From the NCBI RefSeq assembly GCF_004307995.1, contig NZ_SIRE01000002.1, positions 62,001-126,000 on the forward strand: 64,000 nucleotides of DNA, written 5' to 3'. Position 1 is the first letter of the stretch, and each line of letters opens with the position of its first letter. A model generated the notes under the pieces. That model was not told the DNA's origin. It searched no databases and was given only the letters and a program-made list of their open reading frames with translations. Positions 35,459 through 44,749 of this stretch are shown here, piece after piece. A program made the position numbers and the translations under genes. The stretch is from Paenibacillus thalictri. GTDB taxonomy: Bacteria; Bacillota; Bacilli; Paenibacillales; NBRC-103111.

Positions 35459-37324
35459 CTACCCTTCCCCCTTCGAATCCGTTATAGGCAGCGGTATGAC
35501 AACAATCGTGCCTTTTCCGACCGAGCTGCGGACCTTCAACCCGTATTCTTCGCCGAACATCAGGCGCAGCCTCCTGTGAACGTTGCCAATCCCGATGCCT
35601 GCCCGTTGACTCGAGCCTGCGGCAGCCGTCTCCAGCCATGTCTGCCGTTCTTGCGGCCCTATGCGGTCTATGCGGGTTTCCGTTTGCTTCGCACCCGTTT
35701 CTCCCGAGTCCGTGTCGTCCTTCTCCAGCTCGCGGGTTATCGCTTCAAGCGTCACCGGCTCGATGCCGGCTCCGTCATCGGAAATGCACAGCTGCAGCCG
35801 GCCTTGGACGGGTGTTGTATATACGCGCAGCCGGCCGGGGCGGCTCAGCGGCTCCAGACCGTATTTCACGGCATTTTCGATGATTGGCTGGAGCGTCATT
35901 TTCGGCAGCCGGATCAGATGCCATTGCTGTGGCACGTCAAGCTCAATTGCAAGTCTCCCGTCAAGCCGCGTATCGATAATCGTCAAGTAATGGCCGATCT
36001 GCTCCAGCTCTTCGCCAAGCGTCACTTCCGAATTGCCGTCCCAACGGCTGCTGTAGTGAAACATATGGGAAAGCGACAGCACCACCTTGCACAACCGCTC
36101 ATTTTCCCGTTCGTCGAGCATCCAATAGATCATATCCAGCGTGTTGTACAAAAAATGCGGATTGACCTGCGACTGCAGCGCTTGCAGCTGAGCGTGCTTT
36201 TCGCTTGCCGAGACCGCTTTGACCCGTTCGATCAATTCGTCCATCCGGCTTACCATATGATTAAACGAGGCAACCAAAAAGTTGATCTCCTCGTACGATT
36301 TCACTTTCAGCACACCGTGAAAATTCCCCTTCTCGACCTGTCTCATTTGGTGAATAAGCCGTTTCAGCGGGGAGGAAATGGTTCGCGAGACGAATGTCGC
36401 TAGTAGGGTGGATACGACAACCAGCACCGACCCGACAACCAGCAGGAAATGCTTCATCGCATCCAGCTCTACATTCAAATCGCTATCCGGCGTCATGCTG
36501 ACTACCTGCCAATCCGCCATGGTAGGTTTGGAAGACACCATCAGATGACCGGATCTTGGAGCAACCTCGACCTGACCGTCCGCCGCGGCGGGAAATTCGC
36601 TTTTATGAGCCATAATATGGACCGGAGAAGGCAAAGCGGAAGCGACCACAGTCCCTTCCTTGGATAAAACCGCCACTTCGCTGTGCGGTCCGAGGCTCAA
36701 ATTGGATAACCCCGACAAGATCGGTTTCGGGTCTGTTTCGATCAGTACAAGACCAATCGGCTTATGCTCATGAAGATCATACAGCAATCTCCCGAATGCA
36801 AACACCGGCCGCGCCTCCTGCTGATCCAGCAGCGATTTCGGATGCGCCCCAAGCCAGATCATTTCTCCCGTCGAGCGGGAAATCCGGTCATACCAATCCG
36901 ACTGCGCATAACCCGGATCAATCACCGTCATCATATTGCCGTAACTGTAGATCGTCCCGGACAACGCGATAACATGTATGCCAATCAAATCCTCGCGGGA
37001 ATAATAGATCGCGCCGATCATGTTGGTGATCGTTCGTTCGTTGATCATTTTCAGAGCGGGATCTTTGGCCGGCTCGGCCAACAGGCGCTGCAAGTCCGGG
37101 TTGCCGTTCAGCGATTTCGTCAAGCTGTCATAACCTTTCAATAACAGATCGAACAATACCATCGTTTGCGAAAAGTTTTTTTGCGCAATTTCGCCGATTT
37201 TATCGTGGAATTGATCGGTAGTCCGTTTGTAATATAAGGCGCTGACAATCAGGAGCAGACTGAGCATGCTGACCAAGAACAACACAAATAACCGGTTATG
37301 GATGGAGTGTATGCCCCGACGCAC
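35459..37324 (-). CDS. Sensor histidine kinase, YesM type
   Basis: 621 residues. Membrane segment about 12-32, extracellular Cache domain about 35-290, membrane segment about 293-315, HAMP about 316-368. His-box SQVNPHFLYNTLDMIYWM near 400, ATP domain with QPIIENAVKYGL, DDGAGI and GIGIGNVHRRL. Between the last two boxes lies an unusual hydrophilic insertion of about 40 residues. GTG 37324 has GGGGAG 7 nt upstream. It pairs with the regulator at 34286. Confidence 0.92.
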   Translation of the reverse strand: MRRGIHSIHNRLFVLFLVSMLSLLLIVSALYYKRTTDQFHDKIGEIAQKNFSQTMVLFDLLLKGYDSLTKSLNGNPDLQRLLAEPAKDPALKMINERTITNMIGAIYYSREDLIGIHVIALSGTIYSYGNMMTVIDPGYAQSDWYDRISRSTGEMIWLGAHPKSLLDQQEARPVFAFGRLLYDLHEHKPIGLVLIETDPKPILSGLSNLSLGPHSEVAVLSKEGTVVASALPSPVHIMAHKSEFPAAADGQVEVAPRSGHLMVSSKPTMADWQVVSMTPDSDLNVELDAMKHFLLVVGSVLVVVSTLLATFVSRTISSPLKRLIHQMRQVEKGNFHGVLKVKSYEEINFLVASFNHMVSRMDELIERVKAVSASEKHAQLQALQSQVNPHFLYNTLDMIYWMLDERENERLCKVVLSLSHMFHYSSRWDGNSEVTLGEELEQIGHYLTIIDTRLDGRLAIELDVPQQWHLIRLPKMTLQPIIENAVKYGLEPLSRPGRLRVYTTPVQGRLQLCISDDGAGIEPVTLEAITRELEKDDTDSGETGAKQTETRIDRIGPQERQTWLETAAAGSSQRAGIGIGNVHRRLRLMFGEEYGLKVRSSVGKGTIVVIPLPITDSKGEG

Positions 37325-37577
37325 GCGAGAACTCCCCTTTCTTGCCGGCGCCTTGATCCCAAGGAGCGCCCAACACGCTCGGCCGGCCGCTTTTCCGCTG
37401 TTTAAGTGCTTTCATCATAACATAAAGCGGAAATCGCTTGAATCACTACAATTTGCCTTTACGCCGCATTACGATGGCTTTGGCAGCACGCATGCCGGCC
37501 CAGACGACGGCACACATGTCAGCTCTGGCGGCACGCATATCAGCCTTTACGACGCGTGATGCCGACCCCGGCGGCAG
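37325..37577. other. Intergenic stretch with degenerate tandem repeats
   Basis: Between the ABC permease stop and the kinase start. At 37470-37560 the pattern GGCA(C/G)(G/A)CAT recurs at roughly 25-bp spacing in a degenerate way. It does not encode a convincing protein and no terminator was seen. Confidence 0.35.
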
Positions 37578-38459
37578 TTATCCTTTTACCGCGCCGGCAA
37601 CCATGCCTTTAGAAATTTTCTCCGATAATGCAAAATAAACGATAATGATCGGCAGCGCCCCAAGCACTAGAAATGCGCCGATTGCGCCGTAATTGGCCGA
37701 ATACTGGCTGACGAAGCTGTATACGCCAAAGGGCAATGTTTTCAGCTTCTCCGATGAGATAAACGTTGCGGCCAAAATATACTCATTCCAAATCGAGATA
37801 CAGGTCAATATCGACACCGTCATGATCGGCGGCCTGGAAATCGGGAGAATGATGCTGAGGAACGTCCGGAAGACGCCGGCCCCGTCCATAACCGCCGACT
37901 CTTCAAGCTCATGCGGCAAACTTTTCATAAAACCGCTTAATATAAATACAGCAATCGGCGTGGAAAATGTAATGTAAGGTAAAATGAGCGCCAAATGCGT
38001 ATTGAGAATATGAAGGTTTTTAAAAATAATCATCAGCGGCAGCAGCGTGGCTTGCAATGGAATCATGATGCCAACCAGAAAAACTAGCATAATTGCCTGT
38101 CCGAAGCGCCACCTGAACCGGGAGATGGCGTAAGCGACCATCGAGCTGAGAATGATGACCGCAACCAGCGTTACCGCCGTCACAAAAAAACTGTTGAACA
38201 AATATCTTAAGTAGCTGCCCGCTTCATAAGCATACTGATAATTGGCCCACTGAGGCGTATGCGGCAGTGAGAAAAAGCTGCCACTGAGAATTTCTTCATT
38301 GGTCTTCAGTGAGTAGATCAACAGCCACAACAGCGGATACATTTGCGTGACATATAACACCGACAGCAGAACCAGCGCAGCCGTCCTGGCGGCGGACCAT
38401 GTGCCGCGTCTGGAGCGTCCCGCCGGCTTCTCCAGCGCCACATTAGAACGTTGACTCAT
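37578..38459 (-). CDS. Carbohydrate ABC transporter permease, MalG type
   Basis: 293-residue inner-membrane permease with six predicted helices. The EAA loop that contacts the ATPase reads HELEESAVMDGAGVFRTFLS near 195-215. ACAGGAGAAG lies before ATG 38459. It works with the MalF-type permease (19 bp upstream) and the binding protein. No ATPase gene is present; in Firmicutes a shared MsmX-type ATPase usually energises such importers. Confidence 0.92.
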   Translation of the reverse strand: MSQRSNVALEKPAGRSRRGTWSAARTAALVLLSVLYVTQMYPLLWLLIYSLKTNEEILSGSFFSLPHTPQWANYQYAYEAGSYLRYLFNSFFVTAVTLVAVIILSSMVAYAISRFRWRFGQAIMLVFLVGIMIPLQATLLPLMIIFKNLHILNTHLALILPYITFSTPIAVFILSGFMKSLPHELEESAVMDGAGVFRTFLSIILPISRPPIMTVSILTCISIWNEYILAATFISSEKLKTLPFGVYSFVSQYSANYGAIGAFLVLGALPIIIVYFALSEKISKGMVAGAVKG

Positions 38460-38477
38460 GAGGGCTTCTCCTGTTCG

Positions 38478-39368
38478 TTAGCTGAATTTTTGTTCCCACT
38501 TGTTGAATACCTTGTTAAGCAGCAGCGTTGCCGCCAAACATTCGACAACCAAAAAAGCCGCCATCGCGCTGCCATATCCGTATTTCATCGACAAAAACGA
38601 CATGTTGTACATATGCGTGGAGATCACGTCGGTGGCATGCGCTGGCCCGCCTCCGGTCATCACCATAATCATATCGAAAGCTTGCAGAGACCCAATCACG
38701 GAGAGCACAATCGATATTTTAAAAATCGGCACGACCATCGGAAGCGTAATGTGCCGGTCGGCCGTCAACCCTTCCGCACCATCGATCCGCGCCGCCTCGT
38801 ATATTTCCGAAGGGATGTTTTGAACTCCGGTGAATTGAATTAATACATGGTAGCCAAGATACTGCCACAACGAGACAAAATAAAGCGCAAATATGGCGAT
38901 ATGCGGATCGGAAAGCCAAGTCTTGGCGAATTCCCCGAGGCCCGCGGAGATGAGCAATTGATTCAGCATCCCGCCTTGTGAAGCGGGGTTGTAGATCGTT
39001 TTCCACAGCTGGCCGATGACAACAACGGACAAAATGACCGGCACAAAGTAACTTGATACTAGAAAATTCGGCTTTCTCACGTACCGGCTGAGCAATATGG
39101 CGATAAACAACGCAAACGGAATTTCCGCCATAGAAAACAAAGCAAACATCAGCGTCCGGCCAACCGACGGCCAAAACACAGGGTCTTGCGTAAACAAAAC
39201 TTTAAAATTATCCAATCCGACGAACTTCGATTCGCCGATTCCGTTCCAATCCAGCGTGGCGCTATAAAAGGATACGACGATCGGCACGTATACCAGTGCG
39301 ACGTACAGCAGCAGACAAGGAAGCACAAACACAGCAATCGTCCACGCCGTCACTTTCATCCCGTTCAT
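38478..39368 (-). CDS. Carbohydrate ABC transporter permease, MalF type
   Basis: 296-residue permease with six predicted helices (first: TAWTIAVFVLPCLLLYVALV). EAA loop PSEIYEAARIDGAEG near 185-200. ATG 39368 with GGAGGG 6 nt upstream is preferred; a longer frame exists but lacks support. It lies 69 bp after the binding-protein stop. Substrate unknown, probably an oligosaccharide. Confidence 0.92.
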   Translation of the reverse strand: MNGMKVTAWTIAVFVLPCLLLYVALVYVPIVVSFYSATLDWNGIGESKFVGLDNFKVLFTQDPVFWPSVGRTLMFALFSMAEIPFALFIAILLSRYVRKPNFLVSSYFVPVILSVVVIGQLWKTIYNPASQGGMLNQLLISAGLGEFAKTWLSDPHIAIFALYFVSLWQYLGYHVLIQFTGVQNIPSEIYEAARIDGAEGLTADRHITLPMVVPIFKISIVLSVIGSLQAFDMIMVMTGGGPAHATDVISTHMYNMSFLSMKYGYGSAMAAFLVVECLAATLLLNKVFNKWEQKFS

Positions 39369-39437
39369 CATCAGCCCTCCATTTCTTAAAAAAAGGGAAC
39401 CTCGGCGGGTTCCCTGTCGCAATCCGGACGTTCGCTC

Positions 39438-40793
39438 TTATTTGTTGTTTGATTCGAATGCGGTTTGATGTTCTTTCGCCACGTCTTTCGGATCTTTTTT
39501 CTGGATGAACAAGTTCTGAATGCTGGTCAAATGCGCTTGCGCCGTTCCCGGGTTCATCGTATTATCGAAGGCCAAATCTCCGCCTTGCACATTTTTGAAC
39601 AAGTCAAGCACATCCATCGCCAGCTGCGAATATCCGGCCGCCTTGAAGTCGCCTTCCACATTTTGCCCCAAGCCAACGGCGTTTTTCATCTCAAACGAGA
39701 CTTTCGGGAAATTGGTCATAAAATAGCTCAGAAATTCCTTCGTTTCCTTCAGATGTTTGCTGCCTGCCGACACCGCAAAAGCGCTGCCCGGCGCAAGCAT
39801 GTATTGATCCACATTGCCTTTGCCGTCGATCGTCGGGAACTTGAATACGCCAACTTTATCTTTGACCGACGAATCGTCGATGCCGCCGGTCGCCCATGTG
39901 CCCATGAAATACATCGCCGTTTTGCCGGATTTGAACAAGCTTTCACCGGCATTGTAGTCAAACGACGTAGCGCCTTCCTGGAACGCTCCCGCTTGCACCA
40001 AATCTTGAAATTTCGCGACGGCGTCGAGAAACGGCTGGTCGCCGAACGTTTTTTTCTTGTCGAGCACATCTTTCAGGAAGCCGGGGCCGCCGTTCGTCCG
40101 AAGCAGCATATTCATGAACAGGAACGATCCGGTCCACGTATCTTTTTCGCCGATCGCAAACGGGGTTATGTTTTTCGCTTTCAGCTTTTTCGTCACATCA
40201 AGCAGTTCGTCGAATGTCTTCGGAATTTCGACGCCGGCTTGGCTGAACAACTCCTTGTTGTAGAACACCACCGCAATGTTGTTGCCGTCGGGAAGCGCAT
40301 ACACGTTATTGTTGAACGTATACGCGTCGAGAAGCCCTTTTTGGAAAGTGGCCTTAAGCCCGTTCTGATCCAGGATATCGTTCAGCGGGGCCAACAGGTT
40401 CGCATCGACAAACGGCTTCATTTGCGCTGCGGGATTAACGATCGTAATGTCCGGCACTTCCTTGGAGGCCGCCTGCGTTTTCAGCTTCAATTTTTGCTGG
40501 TCGGTATTGAGCGAATCCAGCTCAATTTTGATGTTTGGGTGTGCTGTCGTGTAGTCCGAAACAATTTTTCTTAATATTTTATAGGTCGGCGTTGTCGGAT
40601 CGGGGTAAATGTTCTGGAATGTGATAGTAACTGCCGCTCCCTGCTTATCCTTTTCCTTGGATGCGTCCGCTGCCGAGCCGTTCCCGGAACCTGCCGCCGG
40701 CGTCTTGCTGTCTGCCCCCGCTCCGCAGGCCGTCAAGCTGGCCGCCACCATTCCCGTTACCATCATATAGGCTAATCTGCGTTTTTTCGTCAA
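39438..40793 (-). CDS. Extracellular sugar-binding lipoprotein of the ABC importer
   Basis: 451 residues. Lipoprotein signal with lipobox LTAC near residue 22. Family-1 solute-binding fold (TYKILRKIVSDYTTAHPNIK near 65; ALPDGNNIAVVFYNKELF near 165; MLAPGSAFAVSAGSKH near 315). TTG 40793 has AAGGGGG 8 nt upstream. It is the first gene of the importer unit and has its own promoter at 40826-40854. The ligand is unknown. Confidence 0.92.
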   Translation of the reverse strand: MTKKRRLAYMMVTGMVAASLTACGAGADSKTPAAGSGNGSAADASKEKDKQGAAVTITFQNIYPDPTTPTYKILRKIVSDYTTAHPNIKIELDSLNTDQQKLKLKTQAASKEVPDITIVNPAAQMKPFVDANLLAPLNDILDQNGLKATFQKGLLDAYTFNNNVYALPDGNNIAVVFYNKELFSQAGVEIPKTFDELLDVTKKLKAKNITPFAIGEKDTWTGSFLFMNMLLRTNGGPGFLKDVLDKKKTFGDQPFLDAVAKFQDLVQAGAFQEGATSFDYNAGESLFKSGKTAMYFMGTWATGGIDDSSVKDKVGVFKFPTIDGKGNVDQYMLAPGSAFAVSAGSKHLKETKEFLSYFMTNFPKVSFEMKNAVGLGQNVEGDFKAAGYSQLAMDVLDLFKNVQGGDLAFDNTMNPGTAQAHLTSIQNLFIQKKDPKDVAKEHQTAFESNNK

Positions 40794-40825
40794 CTCGTTT
40801 TCCCCCTTGTCGGATGTATAGCCTT

Positions 40826-40854
40826 ATTATGAGACACAGGCAGGTGGCGGACAA
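40826..40854 (-). promoter_or_regulatory. Promoter of the sugar importer operon
   Basis: Minus strand: TTGTCC (40854-40849), 17-nt spacer, CATAAT (40831-40826), about 33 bp before the start of the binding-protein gene. Both boxes deviate from consensus, fitting activation by the YesN-type regulator. Confidence 0.55.
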
Positions 40855-40943
40855 TGTGCGAACTTAAGGAGTGATGTTTGATTTTTTTAGGTATTTCCGT
40901 GTTTCAAGGGCTTGAGCGCTGGTGTACAGCACTTGTTTCACTG

Positions 40944-40949
40944 TATAAT
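40944..40949 (+). promoter_or_regulatory. Candidate -10 box for the metallophosphoesterase gene
   Basis: TATAAT lies 48 bp before the start at 40998; no good -35 box is visible at 16-18 bp. Confidence 0.35.
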
Positions 40950-40997
40950 ATATGAATATCCTTCTTAATTTACATTTGACACAGGAGCTACTTGATT

Positions 40998-42047
40998 ATG
41001 ATGACAAGACGTAATTTCATTAAAAAGATGGCTGTTTTCTTCTCGTTTATCCCGCTTGGCGCAGCCGGATTTCTCGATTGGCTTTCCCGTACCCCGGCCA
41101 AACCAAAACCCGAACCTGCTCCGCCGCAAGCGGAAACGCCTGCTGAGCAGAAGCCCAAGGCGGTATCCACCGAGCCGCTCGCATCGATATTTTTGTTCAG
41201 CGATATGCATATTTCCGTCAGCGAGCCGTCCATGACCGAGAAGCTGCATTGGGCGCTCAAAGATGTAACGAATTTCGAATCGCCTGTGGACAGCATCGTG
41301 TTTGGCGGCGATTTGACCGATTTCGGACGCGCCAGCGATTATGCGCTGCTTCGCAGAACGCTTGACCAATACACGCTGCCCCAGCAGTACGGGAATATGG
41401 GCAATCATGATTATTATGATATTTGGCTGGACAAAAACGGCGCATTTTCCACCGAAACAGTGCCCAACGGAAAAACCGACGCCCAATCCCGGGCAAGGTT
41501 TCAAACCTTCTTCGGGTATACGAAGCCGTACAATGAGGCATATATCAACGGCGTTCATATTTTGCTCGTGTCGCAGGAGCTTTATTACCAGGAAAAACCG
41601 GAGGTTGGCGAAGGCGCCTGGTATTCCGATGAGCAGCTGAATTGGCTGGAGGAAAAAATGAAGTCGCACCAAGACGGCAAACCGGTACTCGTATTCATCC
41701 ATCAGCCGCTGCCCGATCCCGGATTGGACGGCCGCACGCATCAGTTGATTCGGGCCAACGAGTTTCGCCGCATATTAAAACCTTACAAAAATGTATTTGT
41801 CATTTCCGGGCATACCCATCTGAACTTCGTCGGCGACCCTGGCAGGCATTACAATGAGCAAAATTCGTTCCATTGGTTCATCAATTCTTCCGTCGGCCGC
41901 GCCCGCTCTAACGACGTAGGCGGCACGACTAGCATGTCGCAAGGCATGTATATTCAAGTATTTGAAGACCGCGTTGTCGTCCGCGGCCGTGAATTTTCCA
42001 ATAAAACTTGGATTAACGATGCGAACTGGACGGTTCCGCTGACATAA
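40998..42047 (+). CDS. Tat-type exported metallophosphoesterase
   Basis: 349 residues. The N-terminus has a twin-arginine motif (TRRNFIKK) and hydrophobic stretch, then a Pro/Lys/Glu-rich spacer (35-60) and a calcineurin-like phosphoesterase domain. Metal ligands are visible in order: SDMHIS near 72, GGDLTD near 104, GNHDYY near 134, FIHQPLPD near 235, SGHTHLNFVG near 273. The export route suggests folding with metals in the cytosol before transport. AGGAG lies 10 nt before ATG 40998, so the TTG at 40992 is rejected. The substrate (phosphodiester or nucleotide) is not known. Confidence 0.85.
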   Translation: MMTRRNFIKKMAVFFSFIPLGAAGFLDWLSRTPAKPKPEPAPPQAETPAEQKPKAVSTEPLASIFLFSDMHISVSEPSMTEKLHWALKDVTNFESPVDSIVFGGDLTDFGRASDYALLRRTLDQYTLPQQYGNMGNHDYYDIWLDKNGAFSTETVPNGKTDAQSRARFQTFFGYTKPYNEAYINGVHILLVSQELYYQEKPEVGEGAWYSDEQLNWLEEKMKSHQDGKPVLVFIHQPLPDPGLDGRTHQLIRANEFRRILKPYKNVFVISGHTHLNFVGDPGRHYNEQNSFHWFINSSVGRARSNDVGGTTSMSQGMYIQVFEDRVVVRGREFSNKTWINDANWTVPLT

Positions 42048-42158
42048 CGCAAACTGCAGGGCTGCCCGCGACTAGCTTCTACAAGCAGGGCGGCTCTTTC
42101 CTGTTGTGCATACTATCAGGAAAGAATCGTATTATCCACGGAAGGGGCGTTTAGAAAA

Positions 42159-43079
42159 ATGAATGTGCTTGTAACCGGAGGTGCCGGTTTTATCGCCTCG
42201 CATATCGTAGACAGGCTGATTGGCCTGGGGCATACCGTATTTGTTATCGACAACCTCAGCACAGGGCGGAAAGCGTACGTCAATCCCCATGCGACAATGC
42301 TTGAGGCCGATATTGTAAAAGACGATTTGAGCCGGGTATTTGCCGCTGCAAGAGCCGAAGCCGTTATTCATCATGCCGCGCAAATCGATGTGCAAACATC
42401 GCTGAAGTCCCCGGCGCTGGATGCCGAGATCAATATTGTCGGCACGATCCGATTGCTGGAGCAATGCCGCGACCAGGGAGTGCGCAAATTCGTTTACGCC
42501 TCGTCCGCCGCGGTATACGGCGCGCCCGAATATGCGGGAATCGATGAACGGCACCCGATTCATCCACTTTCCTTCTATGGGATTTCGAAGCATACCCCGG
42601 AGCTTTATTTGGAGGCTTTTGCCCGATTGTACGGAATAGACTACACCATCCTTCGTTATGCCAATGTATACGGTTATCGGCAGGATTCCAAAGGCGAAGC
42701 CGGCGTTATTTCCATCTTTGTGGACAAGCTGCTTCAAGGCGAAACGCCGCTGATCTACGGAGACGGCGAACAAACGCGGGATTTCGTGTACGTGAAAGAC
42801 ATTGTGGAAGCCAATCTGCTCGCGTTGCATCACAGCGGCGGGGCGACATTTAACATCAGCAGCAACACGCAAACGACGATCAACACGCTGCTGCGTTTGC
42901 TTTGCGATTTGACGGAACGGCCTTTTGCCCCCAAATACGCGCCGGAACGCCCGGGGGATGTGATTCACAGCAGACTCGATAACAGCAAAGCGGTCGCAGA
43001 GCTCGGTTGGAAGCCGGTTTACAGCTTACGCGAAGGGTTAAAAGAAACATGCGATCAGATCACGCGAGGCACCCCATAG
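42159..43079 (+). CDS. NAD-dependent sugar epimerase (UDP-glucose 4-epimerase family)
   Basis: 306-residue extended short-chain dehydrogenase. NAD motif TGGAGFIASHIVD near 6, DNLSTG near 31, catalytic Ser/Thr region YASSAAVYGAP near 112, YxxxK in YGISKHTPE near 142. RYANVYGYRQ and DGEQTRDFVYVKDI are the substrate-side motifs of GalE/WbpP-like enzymes. GGAAGGGGCG lies before ATG 42159. It could supply UDP-sugars for surface glycans; the exact substrate is uncertain. Confidence 0.9.
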   Translation: MNVLVTGGAGFIASHIVDRLIGLGHTVFVIDNLSTGRKAYVNPHATMLEADIVKDDLSRVFAAARAEAVIHHAAQIDVQTSLKSPALDAEINIVGTIRLLEQCRDQGVRKFVYASSAAVYGAPEYAGIDERHPIHPLSFYGISKHTPELYLEAFARLYGIDYTILRYANVYGYRQDSKGEAGVISIFVDKLLQGETPLIYGDGEQTRDFVYVKDIVEANLLALHHSGGATFNISSNTQTTINTLLRLLCDLTERPFAPKYAPERPGDVIHSRLDNSKAVAELGWKPVYSLREGLKETCDQITRGTP

Positions 43080-43465
43080 CAGCCATCCATCCACATTAGC
43101 TGCGCGCAATCAACGCCCTCTTCGACAGGATAGCGGCACTTCCGCCGGCCTTTGCGCGGCATACCGTACTGTGTGATTCAGCCCCTCTCGGGGCGTACGC
43201 CCCCGTACCCTCTGCTACATCAAAGGGTCGTTTTTTCTCCCGAAATGCCAGTCCCCTCCTTCTCCTATTTTCTTCCGCCATTCATCCGTACAGAAAGTTT
43301 CACATGCGCTTTAGCGCTTTAATTAGCTTAAACTCCCCGTCACGACACAAAAATACACGGTGCCTGCGCCTTATTGCCTAAAAAACGAGTATATTGTAGG
43401 ATTTTTAGCATTTATGTCGAATTTATTAATTACAAAAGTATACAACGGAAATGACAGGAGCGCTT
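43080..43465. other. Intergenic region before the KinB-like gene, with a candidate Spo0A box
   Basis: No gene. The first half is GC-rich with short hairpins (CCCCTCTCGGGG near 43181). The second half is AT-rich; TGTCGAA at 43414-43420 matches the core of the Spo0A box, 46 bp before the kinase start. TTGCCT near 43374 may be a -35 box, but its -10 is unclear. Confidence 0.4.
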
Positions 43466-44749
43466 ATGGCCTTTATAAACCAGCTTGTTTACAATTTGTT
43501 AATTAATATAACCCCGATCATGCTTTACCATTTATTGCGCAATGATAAAGAGACGATTTCCGGCAAACTGTCGAGTCCTTATGGAATCGCTATCCTCTGC
43601 ACAATAACCGCTATCCTGTGCATGTTGTGTCCTTTTTCGTTTACACCCGGGTATATGTACGACTTGAGATTTGTCCCGTTGTTTATCAGTTTTTTATTCG
43701 GAGGTATCCGTTCAGGGCTGCTTGTGACCGCCGTTCTCGTCGCATACCGGCTCCTGCTTGGAGGCGCCGGCGCTTACGCTTGGGTGATTTCGCTGGGCAT
43801 CAACGTTATGTTGTACATTGTCTTCAGCAGGGGCTTAAGGCGGCTGGAACCGTCCCGGCGCATTTTATATTCGGGGGTTGTCTGTTTTGTCGGAAGTTTG
43901 TTTGTCCCGCTGCAGGCGACAATCAGGACCATTTGGACCGGAGCAGCCTTCGATACTTATTTCGTTCCTTATTTTTGTTTGTTTTCGATTTTACATATGG
44001 CAGCGGCAAGCACCGCCGTATGGGTGATCGAGCAAATTCGAAAAAATGTAAAACAACACGAATCCCAGCTGCAAGCGGAAAAAATCAATGTACTCAGCGA
44101 ACTCGCCGCTTCGTTTGCCCATGAAATTCTTAACCCGCTTACGGTTACAAGCGGTTTTCTGCAAATGATGAAGCAAACCGGCATTCCCGATGAAAAGAAA
44201 CAACTGTTTAATCGGCTTGCCTTAGAGGAAGTGGATAAAGCGCAAAGCATCGTGAAAGATTACTTGTCTTTCGCTAAACCGCAATTCGAGACTCAAGAGA
44301 CTTTCGACGCCAAAACGCTGCTGGAAGAGGCGGGAGCCCAGCTCCGAAGTTATGCGCAGCTGCATCATGTCGCTATAGAGATGTTCCTCGAAGAAAAGCT
44401 GACGGTCTTTGCCAGCAGAGAGAAATTGGCCCAAAGCATCAGCCACATCGTCAAAAACGGGATTGAAGCGATGCCGCAAGGCGGCAAGCTGATTATTGTG
44501 GGAACGCTTCAAAATCAGCGGGTGTGCATCGACGTGATCGATCATGGTGTCGGCATGACCCAGGAGGAAATCGGCAGATTGGGCACCCCCCATTATTCCA
44601 CAACGCAAAAAGGCACCGGTCTTGGCATGATGATGGCATACCGGATCATACATTTGATGCGCGGGAAAATCGAAGTAATCAGCGAGGTCGGCAAAGGAAC
44701 CTGCTTCTCCATCTCCATTCCGGCCTCTGGTTCGGCCAGCTTTCACTGA
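43466..44749 (+). CDS. Membrane sensor kinase, KinB/sporulation-kinase type
   Basis: 427 residues. Five or six membrane helices occupy 1-195 (5TMR/LYT-type sensor without a large outside domain). HisKA follows with the acceptor His in AASFAHEILNPLTVTSGFLQ near 218, the form seen in Bacillus phosphorelay kinases. The ATP domain is complete: HIVKNGIEAM, DHGVGM, GTGLGMMMAYRII. AGGAG 5 nt before ATG 43466 fixes the start. No regulator is adjacent, as expected for a kinase feeding Spo0F. Overlaps the convergent PBP gene by 7 bp. Confidence 0.85.
   Translation: MAFINQLVYNLLINITPIMLYHLLRNDKETISGKLSSPYGIAILCTITAILCMLCPFSFTPGYMYDLRFVPLFISFLFGGIRSGLLVTAVLVAYRLLLGGAGAYAWVISLGINVMLYIVFSRGLRRLEPSRRILYSGVVCFVGSLFVPLQATIRTIWTGAAFDTYFVPYFCLFSILHMAAASTAVWVIEQIRKNVKQHESQLQAEKINVLSELAASFAHEILNPLTVTSGFLQMMKQTGIPDEKKQLFNRLALEEVDKAQSIVKDYLSFAKPQFETQETFDAKTLLEEAGAQLRSYAQLHHVAIEMFLEEKLTVFASREKLAQSISHIVKNGIEAMPQGGKLIIVGTLQNQRVCIDVIDHGVGMTQEEIGRLGTPHYSTTQKGTGLGMMMAYRIIHLMRGKIEVISEVGKGTCFSISIPASGSASFH

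Noticed and set aside
39465..40574. 369-codon plus-strand frame
   Set aside because: Antisense shadow of the sugar-binding lipoprotein gene; composition (many His/Arg/Gln) is typical of reversed codons.
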